A DNA stretch of 22,296 bases from Chloroflexota bacterium (GTDB lineage Bacteria; Chloroflexota; Anaerolineae; Promineifilales; Promineifilaceae): positions 1 to 22,296 of the forward strand of contig QQUD01000246.1 of the NCBI GenBank assembly GCA_008501785.1. The letters run 5' to 3'. Position 1 is the first letter of the stretch. The number at the start of each line of letters is the position of its first letter. A program made the position numbers and the translations under genes. The notes below the pieces were generated by a model. That model did not search any database and was not told the origin of the DNA. It was given only the letters and a program-made list of their open reading frames with translations. Shown piece after piece: positions 7,937-16,199 of this stretch.

Positions 7937-10900
7937 ATGCACCAATTGGTCCCTCAATTTATTTTGCAGAAACTGGCGGAGGGGGAGAAAAACGGCCGTT
8001 TTTCCGCCACCGCCCTCTTCGCTGATATTTCTGGCTTCACTACCATCACCGAAACATTGATGCAGCACGGTCAGCATGGGGCTGAAGTGTTGGCCACCGT
8101 GATGCGAGCCGTGTTTGCGCCCCTGGTACACGCCGTGTTTGCGCATGGGGGTTATGTGGTTGGATTTGCTGGAGATGCGTTTACTGCCATTTTCCCTGGT
8201 AACGAAGACGCTGTGTATTGGCAAGCGTTTGCTGCCGGTTGGCGTATGCAGCAGCATATGCGCACCCGTGCGCAGCAATCAACCGATTATGGGGATTTTG
8301 CGTTTTCGGCAAAGGTGGGGATTGCCGCTGGCGTGGCTGAGTGGGGAATTTTGCAGGGGTCCGCAGGCAAGCGTGCGACGTATTATTTTCGGGGAACGGC
8401 CGTTCAAGGAGCCGCCAACGCCGAACACCACGCAAACAAAGGAGATTTACTGGTAGACGCGGCCGTTCATGCCATTTTACAGAACCGCATATCCGCCGAA
8501 CCTGTCGCCGAATATTTCCGCGTTGTTGGTTTTAATACCCTCTTACCCGTTCTCAACCCTATCACACATGTGGATAACAAGGTTGACCTGGCTTCGCAAT
8601 TCTTTCCACGCTACCTGATCACACAATCCATTAGCGGTGAATTTCGTCAAGTCATCAATCTGTTTATTAACCTGGAAGGAGAGCCGTCACCAAATGAGTT
8701 GACCGCCTTCATGGAAACCATTTTTGCACTGCAAGAACAGTACGGTGGTTTGCTCAATCGCATCGATTTTGGTGACAAGGGATGTCATCTGCTCTTTTTT
8801 TGGGGCGCACCCGTGAGCCATGAAAATGACATTCACCGCGTGCTGAACTTTATGCTCGATTTGCAAGCACAAACCAGCTTAACCATGCGGGCTGGCATTA
8901 CCTATCGCATTGCCCATGCCGGGTTTGTTGGCTCGTCGCTGCATGAGGAATACACATGTTATGGGCGCGGGGTCAATCTGGCGGCTCGATTTATGACCAC
9001 AGCCCCCTGGCAAAACATCTGGGTAGATGCAGAAATTTATGAGCGGGCACGTGGCTTTTTTCGTTTTGAGTATGTTGATGATTACCCATTTAAGGGCTTT
9101 GCCAATAAGCAACCGGTCTTTTTGCTCCAAGGGCATCGCCAATCGTTTAGTGAACCATTTTTCCAGGGCGGGATGTTTGGACGAGATGCGGAGCTGGCGC
9201 AGCTAAACCAATTTGTGCGGCCGGTGGAAAACGGCCGTTTTGCTGGCATCGCCGTCATCAGTGGAGAAGCTGGCATTGGCAAAAGCAGGCTGGTGCATGA
9301 GTTTTTAGAAAATGCAGAATTGCTAGAAACGGCCGAGATACTTTTGTGTCAAACTGACGAAATCAGCCGCCGGTCGTTAAATCCATTTCGCTATTGGCTG
9401 CGTGATTACTTTGACCAATCCTCAGAGCAAGACGAATCAGAAAACAAGCAGCGGTTTGAGCGTGTGTTGGATAGTGTCATTGAGGATGTGCCAGATCAAT
9501 CATTAGCGGCAGAGTTGGAACGGACTCGCTCGTTTTTGGGGGCATTGCAGGGTTTGTATTGGCCTGAATCGCTGTACGAACAGGTGGAACCGCAGCTCCG
9601 TTTTGAGAACACGCTGACAGCAATGAAGGCGCTGTTGAAGGCTGAAAGCCGACGGCAGCCGATTTTGCTGCACATTGAAGACGCCCACTGGTTTGATGAT
9701 GATTCCTGGCAATTTTTGCAGCGCTTAACCCGAAATATTGATAATTTCCCAATTGCTGTGCTTATGACCAGTCGTGAGCCGCTGCCAGATGGTGTGTTGG
9801 ATACGGCCGTTCCCCACACAAGCTTGCCCCTCAAACCACTCGAATCAGATGATTTAAAACACCTGATCATCAATCACCTGGGCGAGTCGCCAACCTCGTC
9901 ATTTTTAGAATGGCTCACTCAGCGTACCGATGGCAATCCCTATTTTGCCGAGCAAATGCTGCTCTACCTGCAAGAAAACAACCTGCTCGAAACCCAAGCA
10001 GCGCAAGCAATGCTAAACACAAGCAGCCTCTTACCCACCGATGTGCGTACCGTGCTGGTTTCTCGGCTAGACCGGTTATCGCGGCCCGTGCGCGAAGTGG
10101 TGCAGACGGCTTCTGTGTTAGGGCGTGAGTTTGACAAAGGGGTGCTGCTGCACATGAAGGAAAATCCCACGCGGGTTGAGCCTCATTTAAACACAGCCAC
10201 GGTTGAAGAAATTTGGGTGACGTTGAGCCGGATTCGCTACTTGTTTAAACAAGCCTTGATGCGAGACGCGGCATATGACATGCAGGTGCATACCCGTTTA
10301 CACGAAATGCATCAGCAGGCGGCGGTTGCGTATGAATCGTTTTATGCAACGGATTTGGCACCGCATTATGGAACGGTTGCGTATCATTTTGACATGGCAA
10401 AAACGGCCGTTAAAGCCCTCCCCTACTACGAACGAGCCGCCAACCATGCCCGCGAGAACTATCAAAATGAAGAGGCGCTGGCACAATACGGCCGTGCCCT
10501 TTCGCTAGTAGATAGCAAAGACCTGGAAACCCGTTACCGGCTGCTGCTAGGAAAAGAAGCCGTTCTCAACTGGCTCGGCCGTCGAGACGAGCAAGCCGAA
10601 ACGCTGCGGCAGCTTTCGGCTTTACTCTACGATTTGCCGGAACCGTCCAAACAGGCGGACGTCGCCTTGCGTCTCGCCGCGCTTGGGCTAAGCATAGGCC
10701 AATCTGCGCTTGCGATAGAGGCTGCACAACAATCAGCCCAATTTGCAGCCCAAGCAAACGATGCGGTGGCAGAAGCCAAGGCATACCATCGCTGGGGACG
10801 CGCCCATTGGCAAGAAGGTCATTATCGAAAAGCAAGACCTTATCTGGAAAAAGCGCTTGTTTTAGCCCATGAGCACAACAGTCAAACAGAAGAGGCACAA

Positions 10901-11839
10901 TGTTATTACGATTTAAGTGTTATTGATTATTTCCAGGCAAATTATCAGGCGGCACAGGAAAGTCTACAGCTTGCATTGCTAGCTTATGAAGCTGTGAACG
11001 ATAAACAAGGGGAAGTGAATTGTTTGGTGCTAAATGGCATTATCTATTCGAGTTTGGGTAATTACACAGCTGCCACAACAACTTATCAAAATGCCCTCAC
11101 AATTTGCCGGAATGCGGGTTGGCGTTATGGTGAAACAAGGACGCTTGCGTTAATGGGCAATAACTATTTTGAGCTTGGCAACTTTGAATCGAGCTATCAA
11201 TTTCATACACAAGCGGTCAAAGTGTATCAAGAGATTGGCGACAAAGAAGGGGAAGCGGGCAGCCTCGATACATTAGGATTGATCTTGCATAATTTGGGCC
11301 AATTTGAAGAAGCGGTGTCTTTTTATGAGCAGGCGATGCTGATTCAACACGAAATACAAAATGCACGGGGGCGCGGATATACGCTGACTCATTTTGGCAT
11401 GACGCTGTTGGCCTTAGGTGATTTTGAAAAGGCGCAGACGATGTTGCAGCAAGCATTGTCGATTCGCCAAGAGATGGGGGCCGATGCCTTGGTAATGGAC
11501 ACACGCGCCGGTTTAGCATTTTGCGCGATGGCTAGCGGTGAATTTGAAACGGCCGTTTTCCAGGTGCGTGACATGCTGACCTGGATTGATGCACATGGCA
11601 CAGACGGAATTGAGCTGCCGGTACAGGTTTATTTGATGTGTTATCGGGTGTTGGAAACGGCCGTTTCCCAACACACCGCCACCCTAACTGATGCCCAGGC
11701 AGTCTTAGAAGCTGGCTACGCCCTCCTCCAAGAACGTGCCAACCGCATCCAAGACAACACCCTCCGCCAACAATTTCTAGAAACCGTACCCTACAATCAC
11801 GAAATTTTCACCCTTTGGCAATCGCAACAACCAAAATAA
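7937..11839 (+). CDS. Soluble-adenylyl-cyclase-like protein: two cyclase domains, AAA-type ATPase, TPRs
   Basis: A 1300-residue protein with the domain order of animal soluble adenylyl cyclase (ADCY10). The first class III cyclase domain (~22-200) has both metal-binding Asp residues: D30 in FADISGF and D80 in FAGDAF. The second (~225-398) has DKGC with K281 (adenine-binding Lys), EYT with T340, and VNLAAR with N347 and R351 (transition-state residues). The two halves can thus form one complete active site, making cAMP from ATP. A STAND-type ATPase begins at FGRDAEL (~414), with Walker A GEAGIGKS (443-450) and Walker B LLHIEDAHW (577-585). TPR repeats fill ~830-1190. Positions that bind bicarbonate in the human enzyme (Lys95, Arg176) align with G76 and A160. 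The ATG has GATAGG 6 nt upstream. The gene holds six full AACGGCCGTT palindromes plus two near-copies. Confidence 0.9.
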   Translation: MHQLVPQFILQKLAEGEKNGRFSATALFADISGFTTITETLMQHGQHGAEVLATVMRAVFAPLVHAVFAHGGYVVGFAGDAFTAIFPGNEDAVYWQAFAAGWRMQQHMRTRAQQSTDYGDFAFSAKVGIAAGVAEWGILQGSAGKRATYYFRGTAVQGAANAEHHANKGDLLVDAAVHAILQNRISAEPVAEYFRVVGFNTLLPVLNPITHVDNKVDLASQFFPRYLITQSISGEFRQVINLFINLEGEPSPNELTAFMETIFALQEQYGGLLNRIDFGDKGCHLLFFWGAPVSHENDIHRVLNFMLDLQAQTSLTMRAGITYRIAHAGFVGSSLHEEYTCYGRGVNLAARFMTTAPWQNIWVDAEIYERARGFFRFEYVDDYPFKGFANKQPVFLLQGHRQSFSEPFFQGGMFGRDAELAQLNQFVRPVENGRFAGIAVISGEAGIGKSRLVHEFLENAELLETAEILLCQTDEISRRSLNPFRYWLRDYFDQSSEQDESENKQRFERVLDSVIEDVPDQSLAAELERTRSFLGALQGLYWPESLYEQVEPQLRFENTLTAMKALLKAESRRQPILLHIEDAHWFDDDSWQFLQRLTRNIDNFPIAVLMTSREPLPDGVLDTAVPHTSLPLKPLESDDLKHLIINHLGESPTSSFLEWLTQRTDGNPYFAEQMLLYLQENNLLETQAAQAMLNTSSLLPTDVRTVLVSRLDRLSRPVREVVQTASVLGREFDKGVLLHMKENPTRVEPHLNTATVEEIWVTLSRIRYLFKQALMRDAAYDMQVHTRLHEMHQQAAVAYESFYATDLAPHYGTVAYHFDMAKTAVKALPYYERAANHARENYQNEEALAQYGRALSLVDSKDLETRYRLLLGKEAVLNWLGRRDEQAETLRQLSALLYDLPEPSKQADVALRLAALGLSIGQSALAIEAAQQSAQFAAQANDAVAEAKAYHRWGRAHWQEGHYRKARPYLEKALVLAHEHNSQTEEAQCYYDLSVIDYFQANYQAAQESLQLALLAYEAVNDKQGEVNCLVLNGIIYSSLGNYTAATTTYQNALTICRNAGWRYGETRTLALMGNNYFELGNFESSYQFHTQAVKVYQEIGDKEGEAGSLDTLGLILHNLGQFEEAVSFYEQAMLIQHEIQNARGRGYTLTHFGMTLLALGDFEKAQTMLQQALSIRQEMGADALVMDTRAGLAFCAMASGEFETAVFQVRDMLTWIDAHGTDGIELPVQVYLMCYRVLETAVSQHTATLTDAQAVLEAGYALLQERANRIQDNTLRQQFLETVPYNHEIFTLWQSQQPK

Positions 11840-11868
11840 GAATGGCTCTTTGAGATAACGTGGGGTTC

Positions 11869-11908
11869 GGCTTTAGCCGGTTCTCACGAGACAGTTCCGG
11901 CTAAAGCC
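11869..11908. repeat. 12-bp perfect inverted repeat (REP-like), convergent intergenic
   Basis: GGCTTTAGCCGG (11869-11880) and CCGGCTAAAGCC (11897-11908) are perfect reverse complements separated by 16 nt, starting about 30 nt after the cyclase gene. The hairpin may end transcription or be a copy of a dispersed extragenic palindrome; each arm is itself partly palindromic (GGCTTTAGCC). Confidence 0.6.
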
Positions 11909-11961
11909 TCCACTCCTTCTGAATTCGTGTAAACCCATAAGAAGAAACACTGGCATCGTAC

Positions 11962-12018
11962 GACAAAACGCTGTTTTGTCTCCGGTGTAGGATTTTACAA
12001 GACCAAGACAGCGTCTTG
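11962..12018. repeat. Two short palindromes of related design (REP-like)
   Basis: GACAAAAC-GCT-GTTTTGTC (11962-11980) is a perfect 8-bp stem. CAAGAC-AGC-GTCTTG (12004-12018) is a perfect 6-bp stem. Each is flanked by a TGTAGG or CCTACA element (around 11986-11991 and 12019-12024), and the spacers GCT and AGC are complementary, so they look like two diverged copies of one element in opposite orientation. They lie between convergent genes. Confidence 0.5.
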
Positions 12019-12027
12019 ACCTACAAA

Positions 12028-12921
12028 TTAAACGCTTGCAACATTGTCCTTTTTTAGATAGCGCATCGTGCAGGCCATCACTTGCTCAATATTCGATTTG
12101 TCATAGCTATAATTTGACGCGCGCACAATATGCGTTGGATCATCGTAATAAGTACCAGTCGTTTTGCTTACTTCATCAGACACAGCCAGATACGTGTACG
12201 TTTTTGCCATTTCCTCCGGCGAGATGGATGACTTGCTCTTTTGAGAATAGACCCATTTACTGAATTTTGAAGCATTTGGGTATCGGCTTTCAATATCTAT
12301 CTTCACATTGGTAACACGGATGGAGTTGACGGTAACGGCCGTATCCCCCAACTTGTCCGCCAACCAAAACGTATACATCACCTGCGCCAGCTTCGACTGA
12401 TAATACGCCTTCGTCACCGTAAACCGCCGCCGTTCAAACTCCGGATCATCCACAATCACCTTCAAGAAAGGGAAGACAATCAACCCCTTCGATGATACCG
12501 TGATGATGCGTCCTTGCCCGCTGCGCTTAATCGCATCCAGCAGCAAATCCGTCATCAAAACAGGTCCCAAATGGTTCGTCGCCCAAATGCTTTCAATCCC
12601 TTCATCCGTCTGCACCGGCTTCTTCTGCGTCACATCAAACTTGGCCGCATTGTGAATCAGCACATCCAGCACATCATACTTCGCCAAATACGCCTCAGCA
12701 AACGCCCGAATCGACGCTTGCGACGACATATCCACCAGCATCAATTCAACCGAATTCATGCCCGTCACTTGCCGAATATCTGCCAACGCCGCTTCACCAC
12801 GACCCTGATGCCGGCAAGCCAGCACCACATGAACCCCTTCCTGCATAATCTGAATCGCCGCTGCCTTCCCAATCCCGGAATTGGCTCCGGTTATCACGCA
12901 TATTTTTTTATTCATAATCAT
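12028..12921 (-). CDS. Short-chain dehydrogenase/reductase (SDR)
   Basis: A 297-residue Rossmann oxidoreductase using NAD(P)(H). The cofactor motif is TGANSGIG (11-18); R37 after the second strand suggests NADP preference. HNAA (90-93), N116, S143/S144 in TVSS and Y173-x3-K177 in YYQSK form the classical catalytic set. The order and length fit retinol-dehydrogenase-like SDRs, with a C-terminal extension (~240-297). The substrate is not predictable. Two starts two codons apart (12921 and 12915) are possible, both with weak ribosome binding sites. It lies 52 bp downstream of the ABC-2 permease on the same strand and is probably the last gene of the TetR/ABC operon. One AACGGCCGTA variant of the palindrome sits at 12334-12343, read as DTAV. 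Confidence 0.88.
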   Translation of the reverse strand: MIMNKKICVITGANSGIGKAAAIQIMQEGVHVVLACRHQGRGEAALADIRQVTGMNSVELMLVDMSSQASIRAFAEAYLAKYDVLDVLIHNAAKFDVTQKKPVQTDEGIESIWATNHLGPVLMTDLLLDAIKRSGQGRIITVSSKGLIVFPFLKVIVDDPEFERRRFTVTKAYYQSKLAQVMYTFWLADKLGDTAVTVNSIRVTNVKIDIESRYPNASKFSKWVYSQKSKSSISPEEMAKTYTYLAVSDEVSKTTGTYYDDPTHIVRASNYSYDKSNIEQVMACTMRYLKKDNVASV

Positions 12922-12936
12922 TCACAGTCACCCCGT

Positions 12937-12960
12937 CATTCCTCAGCGAAACTCGGAATG
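12937..12960. repeat. Short hairpin between SDR and permease genes
   Basis: CATTCC (12937-12942) and GGAATG (12955-12960) form a 6-bp stem around a 12-nt loop. The surrounding text resembles the GTCATTCC...GGAATG type of extragenic palindrome found in many bacteria. It lies inside the predicted operon, so it may affect mRNA stability. Confidence 0.3.
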
Positions 12961-12973
12961 GCTATTGTTGCCT

Positions 12974-13714
12974 CTACCGATGCATTATTTTGTTAAATCG
13001 AAACATTAAGCCCGCTAAAATAATCGCCTGCACCACCATGCCAGCAATAAAAATTGTCCAGACTCCTGGCTCATTGGCTTCCAGCATCCAAAATGCCTTG
13101 ACCGGCCAAAACGTGGGAATAATGCCTAACAGGTACGTCCACGCCCCATCAAAAAAGTAGGCAGCCAGTGGCAAAATCAAAAAGCTGCCGCTCCCTTTCA
13201 TAATTGCAAACCCTTGCACTTTGTTTTGCGCTACCGATGCCAGAAACAGCGCAAAAATCGGAGCCATCGGTGCTGCCAGCAATGCCACAATTAAAATGTC
13301 GCCAGTGGGCATTGGCACCATCCCGGCTAATGGATATGTGATCAAAATCAGCACGATGCTCATCACCACCGGTACAATCACACGATATGCCATATAGTTA
13401 CCCAGCGTTAGTGGAGTGACTTGCAGCGCCGTCAATGTCTGGTCATCTTTCTCATCCAGCAGCAAAAAGCCAATCACCACGCCAAATATCGTGGGTACAC
13501 CAATCACAAAGCCATAGCTGATCAGCAAAATATAGTAAGGTGCAAAATCGAAGCCAGTACGCTGCAAAATGCCATCCCGCATCCACGGAATGATGTACCG
13601 GAACAAAAATGCAAAAATAAACGGAATCATGGCCATCCAGCGCAGCAGCGAATCCCGCCGAATATTGCGCATGTCGATTGGCCCTAAAGCGCGAAAAACG
13701 TTTAAAACAGTCAT
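12974..13714 (-). CDS. ABC-2 type transporter permease (second subunit)
   Basis: A 246-residue integral membrane protein with about six hydrophobic segments (roughly 24-44, 62-86, 111-132, 139-161, 174-199, 218-240). Between segments 2 and 3 lies LLDEKDDQTLTALQVTPLT (85-103), the coupling-helix region typical of ABC-2 permeases (E-K-x-x-x-T-L-x-x-L-x-V-T-P). It should pair with the permease encoded immediately upstream and be powered by the ATPase before that. Its ATG is one base after the stop of the upstream gene, with AAGGGG about 9 nt away inside that gene, so translation is likely coupled. The substrate is unknown; TetR control suggests export of a drug or small lipophilic compound. Confidence 0.88.
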   Translation of the reverse strand: MTVLNVFRALGPIDMRNIRRDSLLRWMAMIPFIFAFLFRYIIPWMRDGILQRTGFDFAPYYILLISYGFVIGVPTIFGVVIGFLLLDEKDDQTLTALQVTPLTLGNYMAYRVIVPVVMSIVLILITYPLAGMVPMPTGDILIVALLAAPMAPIFALFLASVAQNKVQGFAIMKGSGSFLILPLAAYFFDGAWTYLLGIIPTFWPVKAFWMLEANEPGVWTIFIAGMVVQAIILAGLMFRFNKIMHR

Positions 13715-13715
13715 G

Positions 13716-14420
13716 TCAACGAACCCCTTGCTTCAAAACGACAAAGCGATGGAATGCGCGACGGCTGTAGATGAATAAAACGGCCGTCCACACCACCCCA
13801 TATAAAATGCCATACACCAGTTCCCAGGCCTGAATCGGTTGGAAGCCGCCTTTGAGCAGCAGCATCGGTGCTTGGAAAGGATGTGCCATCATAATCGGCG
13901 ATTCCCACAGCGCAAAGTAATCAATAATTGGCAGTGACAGCAGCGTCGTGAAAACAATGGCCGGAAACAAAAACGTGTTAATCGAATCGTACCTGGCCAC
14001 AAAGCCAAAGCCAAAAAGCGCAAACATAGCGCATAAAATCACCACACCAAGCAGGTACGTGAGCCAGTTCAAGCCAAATCCAAAAATAATGAGCGTCACA
14101 GCTAAACTTTCCAAAATAGAAAGTAGGGTGAGCGTGACAATTTTTGAAACCAGATATTCCCATTTGCGTAGCGGCGTTACGATTAACCCTTCCAATGTGC
14201 CTTCGCCTTTTTCTAACAGCACCAGGCCAGAAATAAAGAAAAAGGTGTTGATTAGCAAATTCTCAAACAGAATTACGGGCAAAATGTAGCCCCAATCTGC
14301 ATTGGGGAACTGCCCCATGATTAGCACGCTAATAATCGCCACAAACGCCGAGGCGTAGTAAAAACCATTGCGAAATTGCAGTTGAATATCCCACCGAATG
14401 GTAGATGTTAACCGGGTCAC
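13716..14420 (-). CDS. ABC-2 type transporter permease (first subunit)
   Basis: A 234-residue membrane protein with about six hydrophobic segments (roughly 18-36, 45-69, 92-115, 118-141, 146-166, 200-219). LLEKGEGTLEGLIVTPLR (68-85) is the classic ABC-2 coupling segment. The start codon is GTG (14420-14418) and overlaps the TGA of the ATPase gene by four bases (GTGA), a sign of tight translational coupling. The similar size and motif position suggest it forms a heterodimer with the other permease. A near-copy of the window's palindrome (AACGGCCGTC) lies near its 3' end at 13779-13788. Confidence 0.88.
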   Translation of the reverse strand: MTRLTSTIRWDIQLQFRNGFYYASAFVAIISVLIMGQFPNADWGYILPVILFENLLINTFFFISGLVLLEKGEGTLEGLIVTPLRKWEYLVSKIVTLTLLSILESLAVTLIIFGFGLNWLTYLLGVVILCAMFALFGFGFVARYDSINTFLFPAIVFTTLLSLPIIDYFALWESPIMMAHPFQAPMLLLKGGFQPIQAWELVYGILYGVVWTAVLFIYSRRAFHRFVVLKQGVR

Positions 14421-15271
14421 GACAAGCTCCTCCCGGTCACTTCGATGAAGATATCCTCTAACGTTGCTTCTTGCGTGTGAATGGTTTCCACACCGCCAGA
14501 AAGCAACAGTTCTTGAAATTGTTGGTTTTTGCCAATGTCGGCCAGCGAAAAATCTTGGTGTTCTAGATGACCGTTTAACTGGTATTCAACCCGTACTTTG
14601 GGTTCATTGTTGCGCAGTCGCAGCGAACGCGGCGAATCGATTAAGCTAATTTCACCATCGACAATGAAGGCAACCCGATCACACAACTTGTTTGCTACAT
14701 TCATGTCGTGAGTGGTGAGGAAGATGGTACGGCCGTTTCCCTTCTGCTCCTGTATCAAATTACGAATGCGCCGTGCATTCACCGGGTCTAGTCCGGCCGT
14801 CGGCTCATCCATAAAAATCAGTTCAGGATTATGCAACAGCGAACGCGCCACACTCAGCCGATTCTTCATCCCTTTTGAGTATTGCGAAACGAGCAAATCA
14901 CCATCATTTTCTAATCCAACCATTGCTAACAATGATTTAGGGTCATGTGTTGTCCCTTTGTAGAGAGCGCTGAAGTAGGTGAGGTTTTCAACGGCCGTTA
15001 ACTTCTGATAATGGTTCGGCAGTTCAAACGACACCCCAATCCGCTCAAAATAATCAGACTTCCACGTTTTCAGCTCCTTGCCAAAAACCTCTACTTGCCC
15101 TTCATACCCTTCCAGCAAACCATTCAAAATCTTCTGCGTTGTCGATTTCCCCGCGCCACTAGGGCCTAAGAAACCGAAAATCTCACCCTGCGCAATCTCA
15201 AAATCAAGACCCCGCACAGCCGGCTTTTCCGTACCCGCATATGTATAAGTCAAATCTTCGACGCGAATCAT
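14417..15271 (-). CDS. ABC transporter ATP-binding protein
   Basis: A 284-residue ATPase of an ABC-2 exporter. In this numbering the Walker A GPSGAGKST is at 36-44, signature SKGMK at 132-136, Walker B IFMDEP with D155-E156, and the H-loop His in LTTHD at 188. The Q-loop position reads FELPNHY, with Glu where most ABC proteins have Gln. A C-terminal ~75-residue domain ends in ATLEDIFIEVTGR, the usual tail of drug/lipid exporter ATPases. The start at 15271 has AAGGAG 7 nt upstream; an upstream in-frame start (15295) would add eight residues but lacks a site. Two palindrome copies fall in the gene (14728-14737 variant; 14990-14999), read as NGR and TAV. It forms an operon with the two permeases. 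Confidence 0.93.
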   Translation of the reverse strand: MIRVEDLTYTYAGTEKPAVRGLDFEIAQGEIFGFLGPSGAGKSTTQKILNGLLEGYEGQVEVFGKELKTWKSDYFERIGVSFELPNHYQKLTAVENLTYFSALYKGTTHDPKSLLAMVGLENDGDLLVSQYSKGMKNRLSVARSLLHNPELIFMDEPTAGLDPVNARRIRNLIQEQKGNGRTIFLTTHDMNVANKLCDRVAFIVDGEISLIDSPRSLRLRNNEPKVRVEYQLNGHLEHQDFSLADIGKNQQFQELLLSGGVETIHTQEATLEDIFIEVTGRSLS

Positions 15272-15283
15272 CAAATACTCCTT

Positions 15284-15378
15284 ATCAATTGTCAATTGCT
15301 AATTATCAATGGCCAATTGTCAATGAGCGTGTTCTTTCATTGACAATTGACAATTAACCATTAACAATTGACCATTAT
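15284..15378. repeat. CAATTG/GTCAAT-rich repeat cluster with 13-bp inverted repeat
   Basis: The spacer between the TetR and ATPase genes is built from repeated TCAATTG, ATTGTCAAT and TTGACAATT words in both orientations. The core is a perfect 13-bp inverted repeat, CAATTGTCAATGA (15314-15326) and TCATTGACAATTG (15337-15349), with a 10-nt loop. It may be a simple-sequence expansion or a dispersed repeat; it could lower readthrough from the regulator into the transporter genes. Confidence 0.55.
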
Positions 15379-16031
15379 CCCTTCTTCCGGCCCATCCCCT
15401 TCTCTAAAATATTCATAATCCCATCAAAAATCGCCTCTGCTTCAGGGGATTCAAACAAATACGGCTGATCCTTAACCAGTTCTTCTGGCAGAATTTCCAG
15501 CCTTTCCAGCAAATAGTCACCCAGGCGAATAAACACAGAATCAAAAATAAACGTTGCCAACTCTGTATCGAGTCCTGGGTCCAGGTCGCCTTCTTCCTGC
15601 CCTCGAGCCAACAGCGCCTTGGAGAAGGCATTGGCCTGTGCTTTCCCTTCAACCATCACATCATCAACCATCGGTGCATCACCATAAATCGCTTTGTACG
15701 CAATGCGATTCAGCTTGGGGCTAACCACTTCAAACTGCACACGTAGTTTAAACGCCCAGCGCAAATACTCAAATGCCCCTGTATTTTCAGGCGGCGTAAA
15801 CTTGTTGAAGAAGGCATTTTTTTGCTCCATACTCAAATGAATTAAATACAGATACAAATCTTTCTTGTCTGCGAAATATTGGTAAAAACTGCCCTTGGCA
15901 ATCCCCGCGTTTTTGACAATCCGTGAAATGGATGCTTCTTTGTAACTAACATCCGCAAATTCATCAATTGCCAGATCAATAATCATCTGGCGTTTCTCAT
16001 CTGGTAAGTTAAAGAACGTCTGCTTTGGCAT
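15375..16031 (-). CDS. TetR-family transcriptional regulator
   Basis: A 218-residue repressor-type protein. Residues ~12-58 form the TetR DNA-binding domain; the helix-turn-helix is ASISRIVKNAGIAKGSFYQYF without its last residue at ~33-52, with the family's G-S-F-Y-Q-Y-F recognition end. The remaining helices form a ligand-binding and dimer domain of unknown ligand. A strong ribosome binding site (AAAGGAGG) precedes the ATG. Upstream is a canonical promoter and three operator-like 14-mers, so self-repression is likely. It is first in the run of transporter genes and probably controls them. No AACGGCCGTT palindrome occurs in it. Confidence 0.92.
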   Translation of the reverse strand: MPKQTFFNLPDEKRQMIIDLAIDEFADVSYKEASISRIVKNAGIAKGSFYQYFADKKDLYLYLIHLSMEQKNAFFNKFTPPENTGAFEYLRWAFKLRVQFEVVSPKLNRIAYKAIYGDAPMVDDVMVEGKAQANAFSKALLARGQEEGDLDPGLDTELATFIFDSVFIRLGDYLLERLEILPEELVKDQPYLFESPEAEAIFDGIMNILEKGMGRKKG

Positions 16032-16123
16032 ATGCCTCCTTTAAGATAGCTAGTCAGCATGTCAGCTAAGAAAAGCGTCTTGCTGAAAAGCTGAAATGCT
16101 TTTGGATGGCAGCCTTCTGCATA

Positions 16124-16169
16124 TGACCGGTAAGCCATGTGACCGATCAGTCATGTGACTACTCGGTCA
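16124..16169. promoter_or_regulatory. Triple tandem TetR-type operator
   Basis: Three 14-bp imperfect palindromes lie at exactly 16-bp period: TGACCGGTAAGCCA (16124-16137), TGACCGATCAGTCA (16140-16153) and TGACTACTCGGTCA (16156-16169), joined by TG. The latter two together make a 36-bp dyad (16137-16172) in which ATGTGACCGA and TCGGTCACAT are perfect reverse complements. The sites begin just downstream of the -10 box of the TetR promoter, so bound repressor would block transcription start. Confidence 0.75.
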
Positions 16170-16172
16170 CAT

Positions 16173-16199
16173 ATTATATGAATTGGTTTTGGTTGTCAA
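16173..16199 (-). promoter_or_regulatory. Sigma-70-type promoter of the TetR/ABC operon
   Basis: On the minus strand TTGACA (16199-16194) and TATAAT (16178-16173) are both exact consensus boxes, with a 15-bp spacer. A weaker -10 (TAATAT, 16176-16171) would give a 17-bp spacer. It lies about 140 bp upstream of the TetR start codon and abuts the operator cluster. Confidence 0.75.

Noticed and set aside
12514..12996. 160-residue plus-strand ORF opposite the SDR gene
   Set aside because: Composition dominated by Arg, Asn, Gln and His is typical of an antisense shadow; the SDR on the other strand has all family motifs.
15284..15378. CRISPR-like repeat array
   Set aside because: The repeats are 6-9 bp words in both orientations without regular unique spacers, and no cas gene is nearby.
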